Positions 1-13,110 of a stretch of 64,000 nucleotides of DNA are shown piece after piece. The position numbers were made by a program, and so were the translations under genes. Position 1 is the stretch's first letter. Every line of letters starts with the position of its first letter. Below the pieces are notes generated by a model, which did not search any database, had not been told where the DNA came from, and was given only the letters and a program-made list of their open reading frames with translations. This DNA is from Tubulanus polymorphus (taxonomy: Eukaryota > Nemertea > Palaeonemertea > Tubulaniformes > Tubulanidae). Where the stretch lies: the NCBI RefSeq assembly GCF_964204645.1, contig NC_134027.1, positions 13,254,485 to 13,318,484 of the forward strand. Reading direction: 5' to 3'.

Positions 1-115
1 AGCCCCAAGGGGCACTATGGCCAGTCTGTCAGCTTTTCATAAAATGGTAAATGATGATGCATTTTGTGGGTTAAATTTGTCAAAATACACTCCCAGCTCA
101 GAGTCAATACCTAAT
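1..115 (-). repeat. Interspersed repeat fragment, inverted copy of 46243-46360
   Basis: The first ~115 bases are the reverse complement of 46243-46360, with a few mismatches; both contain the string GGGGCACTATGGCCAG or its complement. It is cut by the window edge, so its full extent is unknown. No coding potential is seen. Confidence 0.6.
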
Positions 116-2340
116 AATTCACACAATACAATCGTAGAATACAAAAGTAGCACAGACAGTGACTGGATGTGACAGGAACAAATACCTCAGATAAATCTTT
201 TCCCTTGGTCTTATTGATTTTAATGCGGAATAGAATTGAATTTTCTGAAAATTGCTAAAAAAAAACAAAAATAAATTGGATTTGATGTTTTTATTTGTGC
301 AATTAAGTAAAATTAAATTGGATTTGATATTTTTTACAGAATAAAATTTGATTGAATTTGTAGTTTGAGCACATGGCTAATTAGCATATCAAGGTCATCT
401 ATCCGATTTAAGAAAAAGCTATTTTTCCCGGACTTTGCACAATGGTCAATGATATTTTCTGAAGTGCTGATAAAAATATTCCTCCCAAAAACCAAATCAA
501 CTAAAGCTTTCACAGAATTCGATCTTGAAATACAATTTTAGATCTGAAAATAAAACCCGGAAGTAAATTGGTAGACGATACCGCGGCTTGTGAACACCTG
601 CTGATTTCTGCGGCTAAGCCAATCATAGAGGAGTCTTTGCTTCCTGATTGGCTAAGCCAATCATAGAGGAGTCTTTGCTTCCTGATTGGCTATTCAAAAC
701 CAATATTTTTGCGATCAGATATTCGCGAAAAAGCTCATAGGCCTATAAATTTTAACGAGGCCCTCTTTCAAAATTCAGCTACGTAGAGTTTGGATAATGG
801 ATAATGCTCTAATGAATGATTTGTATGAATATATGCTCAGTTGCACAGTAAAATAACCTTTACTCAGGAAACTATGTCATTTAAATTCGCTCCATTTGTA
901 TAGTAATAGGCTCAGCCTACGGCTGGCCTAAAAAATGAAAAATCCTTGTCAATTTTATTTCTTCTATTGTAGTTATCTTACTGAAGAATTTTATATGTTG
1001 TATCATTAATATATAAAAAGCCTACTTGCAAATTCGACAGCAAATGTCGTACAAATCCGCTCATGCTGTGTTTACGTTAGTAGATCAAGATGAGGTCACA
1101 CTACATCGCTAAAAATTCCCAAAAACCACATAAAATTGCCAATTTACCCAATTTAGGCTTCATCAATAACCTTCAAAAGCAGTCGCCACTTAGAAATTTA
1201 AATTCTGTTTTCCGCAGTTGATCTGTATAAGACCTCTCTGAGAATTCCAAAAATGAGCAAGACATCCCAAAAACATATTCACAATAATTAATCTATAAAG
1301 TGTGATAATCGTATAGAAAATGTGCCGAGTCTCAAATACTTCACATAATACATACCATTTGTCATCTCGGAAGCCAGTCAAGAAGTTTTTTCCTCATAAA
1401 ACTAAAATAAAATTTAAAGCATGATGAGCCTACACAAAAATGATACCTTGTTCCACAGGAAAAGTGGTGAGGGCATAAAAACAAGAGCCCCATGGGTTTT
1501 GACGGGGCAGCTTCACACTTATTGACAATTTGTGATGAGTACCGCAATCAATGCTATAACGCGATGCTTTCTAATCACACTTATGCGCATTTTAAGAATA
1601 ATTACAACGCGCAACAAATATTATATTATCATTATAAGATTAACTACATAAATGTAAGATATTTTGTCTAATTTGCGATGTGTTTCCACGTCAAAAGTTT
1701 CTGATTTGAATTCTCGATTTTCGTATTAAGTGCGGAGCTATGATAAATGGCCGCCGTGTCGCTATTTTGAAAACGGCTTTTGATCTCAGTCACATTTTGC
1801 ATTCGCTACAGTCAGGATTATCATTTGAATCAGAAATAACGATATGCAGAGGTAAGATCAGAGTCTAACCTTTCCAAAAAGCCTTCGTTTGTAAAAATCA
1901 GTTCAGAATTACTAGTCGAAAGAACTATTTGCTTTCAAAATGATGGTCATTTTAACTTCCAGGCTGGTGCAGTACAAATGGATTTTGCCGATTTTTTCGG
2001 ATTAATAGCACGATTGAACAATCTCAGAGGCACTCGAACCACTCGGTTTGAAGCAGAAATTCGCTATCTTTATGAATAATCTTACTTGAAGCGGATTGGA
2101 TTATCAATAACGAACTGTTACGACAGTTGGCTACCTTGTCTTTTTAGTATCTAGGATACTGGGGTCAAAATCCTTGTGTCAAGCTGCCATCGCCCCGCGC
2201 GTGCGAAACTAACTCAGACACTACAGCGGCTGCCATAGCGCCTCATAAGGACCACAAGCAGCCTAATTCGTAGACAGATTCACTATGTGGATTCTAGAAA
2301 GTGTCTTTTTAACCAAATCTGCCTAGCTGACAAAGTCAGA
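116..2340. other. No gene seen; one short direct duplication
   Basis: This is AT-rich sequence without a convincing open frame on either strand. The only structure I see is a direct duplication of 38 bases at about 613-690, starting GCTAAGCCAATC, whose two units are identical. Other short open frames here have no recognisable content. Confidence 0.5.
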
Positions 2341-3181
2341 AACTAGGGGTCCAGGGACACCATGCCCACTTACGGTAGGAAGTGGTTTCAGATGATGAAC
2401 AATCTAACAATTTCAATATTCAAAGCCACATCCAATGACTTTGAAAAAATCCAATGACCTTGAAACTCACCACAATCATAGAACATGTCAGCAGTTACAA
2501 TTTGTAATTGATTGTGGTAACAAAAGATAAAAAATCCTAAACAATAAGATATAAAATAAAAAATCCTAGTTACCAATATGATATGGAAATTCTAAGTTAT
2601 TCTACTATTCAACGCCCCCTAGTGACCATATGCAAAGCCCAATGACCTTGAAACTCACAATAATTATAGAACATGCCATGAGCTACAACTTTGCAATCGA
2701 TCACGGTACCAACATATGCCTACATACCAATATAATAAGGAAATACAATGTTATTCTACTATTCAACGCCCCCTAGTGACCATATAGAGAAATTAATGTC
2801 CTTGAAACTAACCACAATCAAAGACCATGTCTTGAGCTACAACTTTCCAATTGATTGTGGTATCAAAATATGCATAGGTACGAATATAGTATAGAAATAC
2901 TAAGTTATTGTATTGTTCAACACCCTCTGGTGGCCATATGCAAAAACCAATGACCTTGAAGCTCACGCCGATCATAGACCATGTCATGAGCTACAACTTT
3001 CCAGTTGATTGTGGTAACAAAATTTGCTTAAGTATCAATATAACGAGGAAAAACTTTTTTCCGCCTACGAATGAGTACTGATGACACCAAGATGGCCGCC
3101 AATTGCATCATAATTGCCTGATCAAATATACCTGTCTTGCTTACAAGAGATCCCTATCCAAAGAATACCCATCACAAATAA
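2341..3181 (+). mobile_element. Family A interspersed repeat, outer copy, 5' part
   Basis: It starts with CTAGGGGTCCAGGGACACC, the same start as the copy at 3526, and continues through degenerate subrepeats of about 155 bases, each with a core like CAACGCCCCCTGGTGACCAT followed by a stretch containing ACCACAATCATAGA. It breaks off in CCCATCACAAAT at 3181 and resumes at 7668, so the LINE at 3182-7667 was inserted into it. No protein is encoded; the family looks non-autonomous. Related copies lie at 3523-6512, 44640-45400 (reverse) and 59917-60655 (reverse). Confidence 0.75.
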
Positions 3182-3185
3182 CTTT

Positions 3186-3500
3186 ATGCTAAGTGTATAT
3201 TTAGATCTTTCTAAAGCTTTCGACTCACTCGATATTAATATTCTTATCAAAAAATTAAATTATTCGGCGTTCGTGGAATAGCTTTAGATTGGTTTAAAAG
3301 CTATCATACAGATCGAAATATGTTTGTGCAATATAAAAATCATAATTCAGAGTTGAGAAGCATTGAGTATGGAATACCACAGGGCTCAATATTAGGGCCT
3401 CTGCTTTTTATCATTGATACCAACGACTTGACCCTAAATTTAAAAAATTGTTAAGCTGTTCTCTTTGCGGACGTCAGTATTTGTCATTAATAAAAATCTT
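3186..3500 (+). pseudogene. LINE reverse transcriptase, palm fragment
   Basis: Translation across frames gives the palm motifs of non-LTR reverse transcriptases: YLDLSKAFDSLD, then after a frameshift near 3265 FGVRGIALDWFKSY, then YGIPQGSILGPLLF. The catalytic box reads LFADVS where LFADDT is usual, so the second active-site aspartate is lost. An in-frame stop (TAA) lies shortly before that box. The protein begins inside the palm, so the endonuclease domain and everything upstream are missing, consistent with 5' truncation on insertion. It is not functional. Confidence 0.8.
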
Positions 3501-3522
3501 AAAGTTCTAGTTTCTAATATGA

Positions 3523-6512
3523 ACTAGGGGTCCAGGGACACCATGCCCACTTGGGAAGTGGTTTCAAATGCTCAACAATCTAACAATTTCAATATTCAAC
3601 GCCCCCTGGTGACCATTTACAAAAACCAACGACCTTGAAACTCACCACAATCATAGAACATGTCAGCAGCTACGATTTTGTAATTGATTGTGATAACAAA
3701 ATATGCCTCGTTACCAATTTAATATGGAAATACTAAGTCATTCTACTATTCAACGCCCCCTGGTGACCATATTCAAAACCCAATGACCTCGAAACTCACC
3801 ACAATCATAGAACATGTCATGAACAACAACTTTGCAATTGATCATGGTAACAAAATATTCCTAGGTACCAATATAATAAGGAAATACTAAGTTATTCTAC
3901 TATTCAACGCCCCCTGGTGACCATATAGAAAAACTTATGTCCTTAAAACTCGCAACAATCATAGATGATGTCATGAGCTACAACTTTCCAATTGATTGTG
4001 GTTACAAAATATGGATAGGTACGAATATAATAAAGAAATGCTAAGATATTGTATTATTTAACGCCCCCTGGTGGCCATACACGAAATCCAATTACCTTGA
4101 AACTGACCACAATCATAGAACACGTTATGAACTACAACTTTCTAATTGATTGTTGTAGCAAAATACGCTTAGGTATCAATATAATGTGGAAAAACTTTTT
4201 CCCACTTACGAATGAGTACTGGTGACACAAAGATGGCCGCCAATTGCGTCATAATTGGCTGATGAAAAATACCTGTCTCAGGTATAAAACATCCCTTTCC
4301 ATAGAATACCCATCACAAATTGCAATGAGAAATGGCAAACCAGTAGGAAGCTACAGGACTCAGAATTCGGGCCAAAATTAACATTTGTGGGCACTAAAAA
4401 GGTCATAGGACGGCCATCTTGAGTCCGACCGACCCAATTTTTGTTATGTTGATGGGCCCTGGGGGGATTCACATATATCCGAAAGACCAAGGTAATTGAT
4501 CAAAGCGTCTTCAAAATTTCCCCCAAAAAGTTCAAAAATGTGTAAAAAGTGCTGATTTTGGTGAACAACAATGGCTGCTAGTTGGCCATCTTGATTCTGA
4601 CAGGGCCAGTTTTTGGGCAGAAGATGTGTCTAGGGTAGATACATGTGTAACCCAAATATCAAGACATTACCTTGAAGCGTCTTCAAAACTTCCCAAAATA
4701 ACTGGATTCCGTCTACCGACGAACGGACGGACGACGGACGAAAAGTGAACGCAATAGCCCGCTGGGACTAAAGTCCCAAGTGGGCTGAAAACTAATGTCC
4801 TTAAAACTCACAAAAATCATAGATGATGTCATGAGCTACAACTTTCCAATTGATTGTGGTTACAAAATATGCAGGTACGAATATAATAAAGAAATGCTAA
4901 GATATTGTATTATTCAACGCCCCCTGGTGGCCATATACGAGATCCAATTACCTTGAAACTCACCACAATCATAGAACATGTTATGAACTACAACTTTCTA
5001 ATTGATTGTGGTAGCAAAATACGCTTAGGTATCAATATAATGTGGAAAAACTTTTTCCCACTTACGAATGAGTACTGGTGACACCAAGATGGCCGCCAAT
5101 TGCGTCATAATTGGCTGATGAAAAATACCTGTCTCAGGTATAAAACATCCCTTTCCATAGAATACCCATCACAAATTGCAATGAGAAATGGCAAACCAGT
5201 AGGAAGCTACAGGACTCAGAATTCGGGCCAAAATTAACATTTGTGGGCACTAAAAAGGTCATAGGACGGCCATCTTGAGTCCGACCGACCCAATTTTTGT
5301 TATGTTGATGGGCCCTGGGGGGATTCACATATATCCGAAAGACCAAGGTAATTGATCAAAGCGTCTTCAAAATTTCCCCCAAAAAGTTCAAAAATGTGTA
5401 AAAAGTGCTGATTTTGGTGAACAACAATGGCTGCTAGTTGGCCATCTTGATTCTGACAGGGCCAGTTTTTGGGCAGAAGATGTGTCTAGGGTAGATACAT
5501 GTGTAACCCAAATATCAAGACATTACCTTGAAGCGTCTTCAAAACTTCCCAAAATAACTGGATTCCGTCTACCGACGAACGGACGGACGACGGACGAAAA
5601 GTGAACGCAATAGCCCGCTGGGACTAAAGTCCCAAGTGGGCTGAAAACTAATGTCCTTAAAACTCACAAAAATCATAGATGATGTCATGAGCTACAACTT
5701 TCCAATTGATTGTGGTTACAAAATATGCAGGTACGAATATAATAAAGAAATGCTAAGATATTGTATTATTCAACGCCCCCTGGTGGCCATATACGAGATC
5801 CAATTACCTTGAAACTCACCACAATCATAGAACATGTTATGAACTACAACTTTCTAATTGATTGTGGTAGCAAAATACGCTTAGGTATCAATATAATGTG
5901 GAAAAACTTTTTCCCACTTACGAATGAGTATTGGTGACACCAAGATGGCCGCCAATTGCGTCATAATTGGCTGATGAAAAATACCGGTCTGAGGTATAAA
6001 ACATCCCTTTCCAAAGAATACCCATCACAAATTGCAATGAGAAATGGTAAACCAGTAGGAAGCTACAGGACTCGGAATTCGGGCAAAAATTAACATTTTT
6101 GGGCACTAAAAAGGTCATAGGACGGCCATCTTGAGTCCGACCGACCCAATTTTTGTTTCGTTGATGAGCCCTGGGGGGATTCATATATATCCGAAAGATC
6201 AAGGTAATTGATCGAAGCGTCTTCAAAATTTCCCTCAAAAAAGTTAAAAAATGTGTAAAAAGTGCTGATTTTGGCGAACAACAATGGCTGCCAGTCAGCC
6301 ATCTTGATTCTGACAGGGCCAGTTTTTTGGCTGAAGATGTGTCTAGGGTAGATACACGTGTAAGCCAAATATCAAGACGTTACCTTGAAGCGTCTTCAAA
6401 ACTTCCCAAAATAACTGGATCCCGTCTACGGACGGACGGACGGACGGACGGACGACGGACGAAAAGTGAACGCAATAGCCCGCTGGGACTAAAGTCCCAA
6501 GTGAGCTAAAAA
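3523..6512 (+). mobile_element. Family A repeat inserted in the LINE, with 856-bp tandem amplification
   Basis: It starts CTAGGGGTCCAGGGACACC and ends with the GGGACTAAAGTCCC palindrome and GAGCT. After a unique 5' part with 155-bp subrepeats, the rest forms three tandem units of about 856 bases (about 3933-4788, 4789-5644, 5645-6500). Units 1 and 2 are almost identical and give the same 70-residue spurious open frame on the minus strand at 4278-4490 and 5134-5346; unit 3 has diverged. The near-identity implies recent tandem duplication or an assembly duplication. Confidence 0.75.
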
Positions 6513-6517
6513 TGACC

Positions 6518-7268
6518 TAAATGTTGTTATAGATTGGTTTAAAGCCAATAAGCTTACCCTTAACCTTACTAAAACAGCATATATGTTATTTAAGCCTTAT
6601 TCATTTAAAGTTAATCATAATGAAATCAATCTGAAATTGGGCAATCAGTCAGTAAAAAATTTCAATCTGCTTGGTCTTAATATAAGTGAAAATTTGTCCT
6701 TTGAAGAACATGCCCATACCGTAATTAACAAAATCAATAAAAATCTATACATGATTAAAACACTTAAAAATTTTGTTCCAACCTGGACCAAAAGAATCCT
6801 ATACTTCAGTTATATCCAAAGCCACCTAACATATTGCCTAAACTTATGGGCTCCTCTAATTACCAAATCTACTCTGGAAAAAATATTCATCCTTCAAAAA
6901 AGAGCAGTACGTTTGATCAAAAATTCAGATATTTGCTCACCATCGTCCCCCGCATTCAAATCATTAAATATATTAAAGCTATATGATCTAATCAATCTTG
7001 AAATGTTAAAAACTGCATATAACTTCTGCAAATCCAAACTACCGGCACCGGTCCTAGATGTATTTAATAGAAATTAATTTACTCATAATTATAACACCCG
7101 CCAAAGAAACTATCCCAGAATAGGCTTACATAACACAAGTTTATATAATAGATCCTTTACGAAAAATGTACCAATGATATGGCATAACAGCACAGACACC
7201 TTGAGAAGTTCTCCAAGCATCAAAACAATGATAAATAGATTTAAGAAAATCAAAATTTCCTCTTATTG
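6518..7268 (+). pseudogene. LINE reverse transcriptase, thumb and C-terminal region
   Basis: The frame resumes right after the inserted family A copy with DWFKANKLTLNLTKT, the conserved segment after the catalytic box of Jockey/CR1-type reverse transcriptases, and continues through the thumb (FNLLGLNISENL, ILYFSYIQSHLTY). An in-frame TAA at about 7075 interrupts it; the same frame continues with YNTRQ-type sequence to a final stop near 7268. The distal part is otherwise well preserved, so this insertion is not very old. The joined halves would still lack an active RT. Confidence 0.8.
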
Positions 7269-7496
7269 AAATCAATTGAAATTAAATAATCGTACTATCA
7301 AATAATAATTCTCCAATTCATTGTCCCTTTAAAATTGTTCTATTTGTGGAATCAATTTTTTAGGCAGGCTATTTCTCTCTTCATCCGCCCCATTCCATTT
7401 CATCTCAACCATAACACTTGTATTTGCATTGTATTGTTGTCAGTGTGCATGGGACTCTCGGGTTTACAGCTTATAATGGCTTCCATGCATCCAGCC

Positions 7497-7613
<117 letters not shown>

Positions 7614-7667
7614 ATGTATACTTTGTAATTTGTTAATCATATATATATGGAAAATAAACTTGAAAAC

Positions 7668-8148
7668 AAATTGCAATGAAAAATGGCAAACTATTAGGTA
7701 GCTACAGGACTCAGAATTCAGGCCAAAATTGACATTTTTGGGCACAAAAAAGGTCACAGGACAGCCATCTTGAGTCCGATCGACCCAATTTTTCTCATGC
7801 TGATAGGCCCTTAGGGGATACAAATATATACAAACGATCAAGGTAATTGATATAATTGATAAAAGCGTCTCCAAAATTTACCTCGTAAATTTCAAAAATG
7901 TGTAAAAAGTGCTGATTTTTGCCAACAACAATGGCTGCCAGTCGGCCATCTTGATTCTGATAGGGCAAGTTTTTGGGTTGAAGATGTGTCTAGGGTAGAT
8001 ACATGTGTAACCCAAATATCAAGAAATTACATTGAAGCATCTTCAAAACATCCCAAAATAACTGGATTCCATCTACGGATGGAGGGACGAACCACGGACG
8101 AAAAGTGAACACAATAGCCCGCTGGGACTAAAGTCCCACATGGGCTAA
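7668..8148 (+). mobile_element. Family A interspersed repeat, outer copy, 3' part
   Basis: After the LINE tail, sequence homologous to 4318-4788 resumes and runs to the characteristic end with the palindrome GGGACTAAAGTCCC. The hexamer ACAAAT flanks the LINE on both sides (ending at 3181, and starting at about 7667), as expected for a short target-site duplication. With 2341-3181 this makes one interrupted element. Confidence 0.75.
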
Positions 8149-8149
8149 A

Positions 8150-9165
8150 AACCTTCAAAAAAGAAAATTCTTTTCAACCGATTTATTTTACGTTTCATTA
8201 ATAGGGCCTAACATTTTCTTCTGCCGAATTTTTGGATACTTTTCTCACAGATATAAATTTTTTGTGCATATTTGCAATGCATACTTTGTTGCATCCTAAA
8301 TATTATTTTTTTCTCACAGAATTCATTTTCTTTGATATATGAATTGACAATTTGCAATGCCAAGTCTTGCCCAGGCCAGTTTGCAGTTCACCCCTCTCTT
8401 CCTTTCATAGTCTTGGAATAAACCTGTTGGATCAGTTTCGTTTCACAAAGAAGTTCCAAATTTCTTCATTAATTGAGTATATCAATTATCGATCCTCTCT
8501 GTGAAACTGGACCTACCTAGTCTGAATACCAGTCGTTGTTACGGGTTCCCTACAACGTCTGACGCCAAAATGTCATAGGGGAGGGTGACCTGATTTCGGC
8601 ACAGTAAATTTTTACGGCAATTTTCTATCTGAATTATATGCAATTCATGATAAATAATCACTTACTGGATGACCATATCATTTAGAGACCGTAACATAGG
8701 TCAACCTCCCCTACAGAGGTTAACTCCTGTTTTTTGCAATGTAAGAAATGCAGGGTTCATAGTCTCCATGACGAGTCTCATTCCAAGCACCTTTCTACCC
8801 CCTATTCAATGACCCGATTCGTTGATCAAATTGACAATATTTAGATCACAATTAACTGACTTCGACTATTAAATGTATTTTATCAAACTACTATATTTGA
8901 CAGAGAAATGTTAGCTTCTCCCATGTTACTAATACTGAGACTTCGATGGCATATTTTACGCCAGGTTTCCCTTACATCTTCAGTTTGAGGTAAGTTAATG
9001 GTGTTTTACAGGGATGAAAATGGCCCATATTGAAAAAGTCGGAAAATATTTTCAAAAAAAGGAATTTTTTTGGGGAACAAAAATCAGTAACTTTTAGCCA
9101 AAAAACTTACTTCCTTTTGGTCAAAATGTTAATAATTTGGGCCTGAATTAGCGCCGCATTTTGAA
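8150..9165. other. No gene seen
   Basis: Mixed sequence between the family A end and a foldback. I find no convincing coding frame, repeat or RNA. Confidence 0.4.
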
Positions 9166-9167
9166 CG

Positions 9168-9675
9168 AGACGCCATCTATTTCAACCTGACCTGAGAGCA
9201 TTCCGAATGGCCTAGCTCGCTCATTTTTTGGTAGTACATACCTGATAAAGGTCTTAGTAGGACCAGAAAGGACTGGCAATAGAACTAAATCATCATTTTT
9301 TAATCCATTTGAAACTGTATTGAAGAATATCCAAAAAGACTTCACTGAAAGGGGTTAAATGAAGAGAAGTGACTCCATGATTTGAAAGTTTAACAATACG
9401 TTTCCATGCCTAAATACCAAACTTCAGTTGGTAGGCATGGAGACATATTGTTAAACTTTCAAATCATGGAGTCTCTTTTCTCTCATGAACCCCTTCAGAT
9501 AAAGACTTTTTGGATATCCTTCAATACAGTTTAAAGTGGATTAAAAAACAATGTTAAAGGTCGACTGCCTGTCCTTTCTGGTACTACTAAGACCTTTATC
9601 AGGTATGTACTACCAAAAATGAGCAAGCTAGGCCACCCGGAATGCTCTCAAGTCAGGTTGAAATAGACATTAGAC
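9168..9675. mobile_element. Foldback / long-hairpin MITE
   Basis: Two arms of about 245 bases (9168-9411 and 9433-9675) are inverted copies around a short spacer near 9412-9432. Matching landmarks include CATGATTTGAAAGTTTAACA on the left and its inverse on the right, and CAGGTATGTACTACC on the right with its inverse on the left. The small open frame at 9148-9345 is the translated arm and not a gene. A diverged relative lies at about 52300-52660. Confidence 0.85.
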
Positions 9676-9679
9676 AAGG

Positions 9680-11620
9680 ACCCACCGTGCTCAACGATAC
9701 TAGGTATGTTCATGTCCACGCGGGGCGCAACTATTATTGATTAGGTTAAGTGAGATGCGCGTTTTTTCTACGCGTTTTGACATCGCGTAGTAAAATCATT
9801 CATAAAACCTGTCTATCAATGCAAATGAGCTTAAATCCTCTGGAATCAACCAATAAGATCGATCTTTATCACTTGAGGGTTGGTTTACCGATAAATCCGC
9901 ATTTTAGTCGAAGAAAATAGAAATCGAAAAATACCCTTTTTCAAGAGCAAAATTCGTCAGCTTAGGACACGGAATATGCGACGAATCATTAGGAATCGAA
10001 AGGTTTAGGATCTTATAATTCAAATACTGAAGACCGCATGATCTTAATTCGTGTCGGGGCTGAGCGATCGCTGCCGGAAAAGTCGATGTCTAAGTTTTGC
10101 GTTGAAGCGAGCGATACAAAATGGTGGCTGGCACTTGTTATTGAATGACGACGCGCCGCGCTGCTCGTGATGAGATCAATATTTAACAATTATTTATCGG
10201 TCTAGCGGTGAATTATTGTATTCATTTTCTGATTCATAATTATATATCACCAATTCTGAATATTAGGACAGATTTAGCGAAATGATCGGTAAAAATTTTT
10301 TTTTGCTCGCGCAGACCACCACTACGCTCCCGTCAGTAAAGCGGCTGTTGAAAGGGATAAATTGAGGCTTGTGATGGGCAAAAATAGAGGCGCATGATGG
10401 GACAGTGAGGCTCCCGAGGGGATTTTCCAAAAGCAGCAAAATTGAAATATATATAAAATATTGTTGAAATCTAGCTCAAAACAAAACAAATGGATTATTA
10501 TTTATTTATTATTAGTAGTATTATTACTATTGCTTGGTTTATGTTTCTAAACTGATTGATTTTATTATGATATCATGAATGTACTTCAAATTTCAGCGTT
10601 TCGAGCTAGGCCAAGCCTGATTTTCTGCTATTCTTTACTAAAATTCATTTAGCAAATAACATTTATAATTGGTATATTTAAATCAATTTGCAATAGGAGC
10701 CTATAGACCTGACTGACAGGCCCTAACAATCAAGTTTTTTTCTTTAAAGTATGTAGTGAAAAAAATAATTTCACCTGAAATCATATCAATATTTCTAAAT
10801 ATTATACAATTTTTCTTGCCGTTACCATGGAAACCAAATAATGATAATCTATTATATAATAATAGATATTCCTAGATAAACTTAGGGCAAACATAAACTA
10901 TTGATAGGGCCTAACTAGTTTTTCTATCCCCTTTATACATCATAACTTTCGATCTAACATCGATATTTCCATTATTTTACCATTTTTTGGCCCGTTTCCA
11001 TGGAAACCATAGGCATTTGGGATCAGATAAAAATTTTGGGTCTTTCATCTTTCACCTGAAAGTGCTATGAGTGTATTGCTCTTTAAATTTCTAGTCTATG
11101 TCTTAGTTAATGAGATAGGCCTATTGGAGTTTGTTTACATGAAATATTGCCTTCTTAGATCACAGTTTTTGGGTATCGAAACATGAAGACACTTTTCACT
11201 CAAATTTTCAAACTTCCATTTGGGACATCTCGAAAACTACTGAAGATAATTCAAAAATTTAAAAAGAATATTGTTATTTGAGCCCTCCCCATTCCAACCA
11301 GCTTTCTTTCAGTAAGACTGGAGCTATTTCAATTTTTTATGGATATAGATAACCATACATACTTTTTTTCTGCGCATATGGGATCAATTTCTCATCCTTC
11401 AATGATTTACGAAATGTTTATTCACAAAAAAGCTTATTTTCTGGTGTTCATTCTTTTTATCCAAGACAATATTTGGGGTAATTTTCTTTCAACACACGTC
11501 GACGGTGCCTCGGCGAAAAAATCTACTTTTTTAAATTTAAATTAGCCTAAAGTTTACATTTAAATCAATGGCTGTAGTAACGAGGCGTCCGCCACTTATT
11601 AGATTTCATCTATTTATTAC
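9680..11620. other. No gene seen
   Basis: AT-rich sequence with scattered AGGCCT palindromes and no open frame with recognisable content. The 68-codon open frame at 11339 has no features. Confidence 0.4.
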
Positions 11621-11702
11621 ATGCACAGGGGCTCATATTTGAAGTGTGGGGGTGAACTGTAGCTTACATCATCCAGTATCCCTGGTACTATAGGGCCTAT
11701 AT

Positions 11703-12123
11703 ATAAAAAGAAAAGGGTGGAAACTCCTATACAGACACTTCGATTTAAAACTGCTGTAACTCCTAAAATATCCAAAGGATTTCGATGAAATCTGTTTTAA
11801 ATTGTTCAGAACATCCTATATTTTCTAAATATGTCTACTTGGAGGCCATTTGATAACATTTAACCACTGAAAATCGCGATTTAATGCGCCAGAGACCCCC
11901 AAAATAACTTGTACTGCAATTGCTATGGCAGCAAAAATCCTCTACCTTTCAACTTCAAGTGAAGAGCTTGTGGTGATTTCAGCGTCTAAATCCAACAAAC
12001 GATACATCAATCGAAGCACAATATCTTATATTTTGTTCACAACCAGAATTTATTCATCAAGTGAACGTATTCTGAGTTTTAAATCGAAATGTCTGTAGGT
12101 ATAGGAGTTTCCACCCTTTTCTT

Positions 12124-12126
<3 letters not shown>
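11703..12126. mobile_element. MITE with ~48-bp TIRs
   Basis: The left end AAAAGAAAAGGGTGGAAACT (about 11706) is inverted at the right end near 12125, and the inner TIR extends through TTCGATTTAAAACT. TA-rich sequence flanks both sides, compatible with a TA target duplication of a Tc1/mariner-like element, although the flanking TA microsatellite makes this uncertain. Non-coding. Confidence 0.75.

Positions 12127-12127
<1 letters not shown>

Positions 12128-12177
<50 letters not shown>
12128..12177. repeat. (TA)n microsatellite
   Basis: A pure TA dinucleotide run immediately right of the MITE. Confidence 0.95.
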
Positions 12178-12179
<2 letters not shown>

Positions 12180-12635
12180 TCAGGGATACTGGTAGTCAGT
12201 AACCTGACTGTGGTTTAGTTTCACGATCGGATATCACAAACCACATATTGGTATAAGCCTATCCGATTATAAAAAGCTTACCACCAACAATTAGGTAACT
12301 AACCAGGTTGATTAAAATACGTAGATTTAGGTATCTACGTAAATTTACGTATCGTACATAATTTTACGTAGGTCAAAGAATAACCTATAGGCCTAGCCCC
12401 TACTTTAGGCCAGTGGTACACCCTGTATCAGACGGCACATCTGATTGGCTTTCACTCCATAATATTAACCAATGATCGAAGTTCTTTTTGAAAAAGTTTG
12501 GTATTTCTATCTCAACTGTGTTAATAGGGGTGACAGGTTCGTACGGATTACTCTGGAATGTTCGTATGGGAAGGGATAGGGTTAGGGTAAGGTGAGGCTA
12601 TATGTAGTTAAAACATTCGACCGACTGTCAGCGAG

Positions 12636-12712
12636 CTGGGTGGTCTAGTGGTATGATGCTGCACTAGTAATTTACTGGCCCGGGTTCGAGTCTCGCTCGA
12701 TCCACTCTATTT
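12636..12712 (+). repeat. tRNA-like sequence (probable SINE head)
   Basis: An A-box-like TGGTCTAGTGG at about 12640 and a B-box-like GGTTCGAGTCT at about 12683 are spaced as in a tRNA, within a stretch that resembles a Glu/Gly-type tRNA scaffold. The acceptor ends do not pair well, so a tRNA-derived SINE or tRNA pseudogene inside the TIR composite is more likely than a functional tRNA. Confidence 0.55.
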
Positions 12713-13110
12713 TTCTCTAGCCTAACTCTATTCTCCACACTTTCCTTGAATTTTCTAAGTCGCGCACCTCTGTACGCATGCACGGTGTTAATCAGCCAAT
12801 CAGCGACAGTTATTAGCGTACAGATCCTAGTTCTGTACGAATAGCCTCCAGAGTAATCCGTACGGGTCCGTACGAGTAGCCACACCGTAACTTTAAATAC
12901 AATATGGAGTCGAGATAAAACATCAAAATCAAAGAGAGTGCATAACGGTGAAAACTTGCAAACTTTCTCAATAGCTAAATACGTAAATTTACGTACAGTA
13001 CATAAATTTACGTAGATACGTAAATCTACGTATTTTAATCGACCTGCTAACTACTAGTTACTGACTACAGTTCACCCCCAAACTTTTCAAATACGAGCCC
13101 CTGTGTGATT

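Larger units (their letters stand above)
11622..13110. mobile_element. Composite of nested inverted-repeat elements
   Basis: The outer inverted repeats of about 40 bases are at 11625-11665 (containing GGGGTGAACTGTAG) and 13062-13108 (the inverse, CTACAGTTCACCCCC). Inside, CCAGTATCCCTGGTACTA at about 11671 is inverted at about 12174-12193, and GTAGTCAGTAAC at about 12186 is inverted at about 13060. The 12305-12365 segment rich in ACGTAGAT/ACGTAAAT is inverted at 12985-13045. The pattern fits several TIR elements inserted into each other. Confidence 0.65.

Noticed and set aside
4278-5346. Repeated identical 70-residue open frames on the minus strand (4278-4490, 5134-5346) as a small gene family
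   Set aside because: They are the translation of the 856-bp tandem units; the third unit changes the frame and the extent, and there is no protein-like conservation.
12636-12712. Functional tRNA gene
   Set aside because: The A and B boxes are present but the acceptor stem does not pair; it lies inside a TIR composite.
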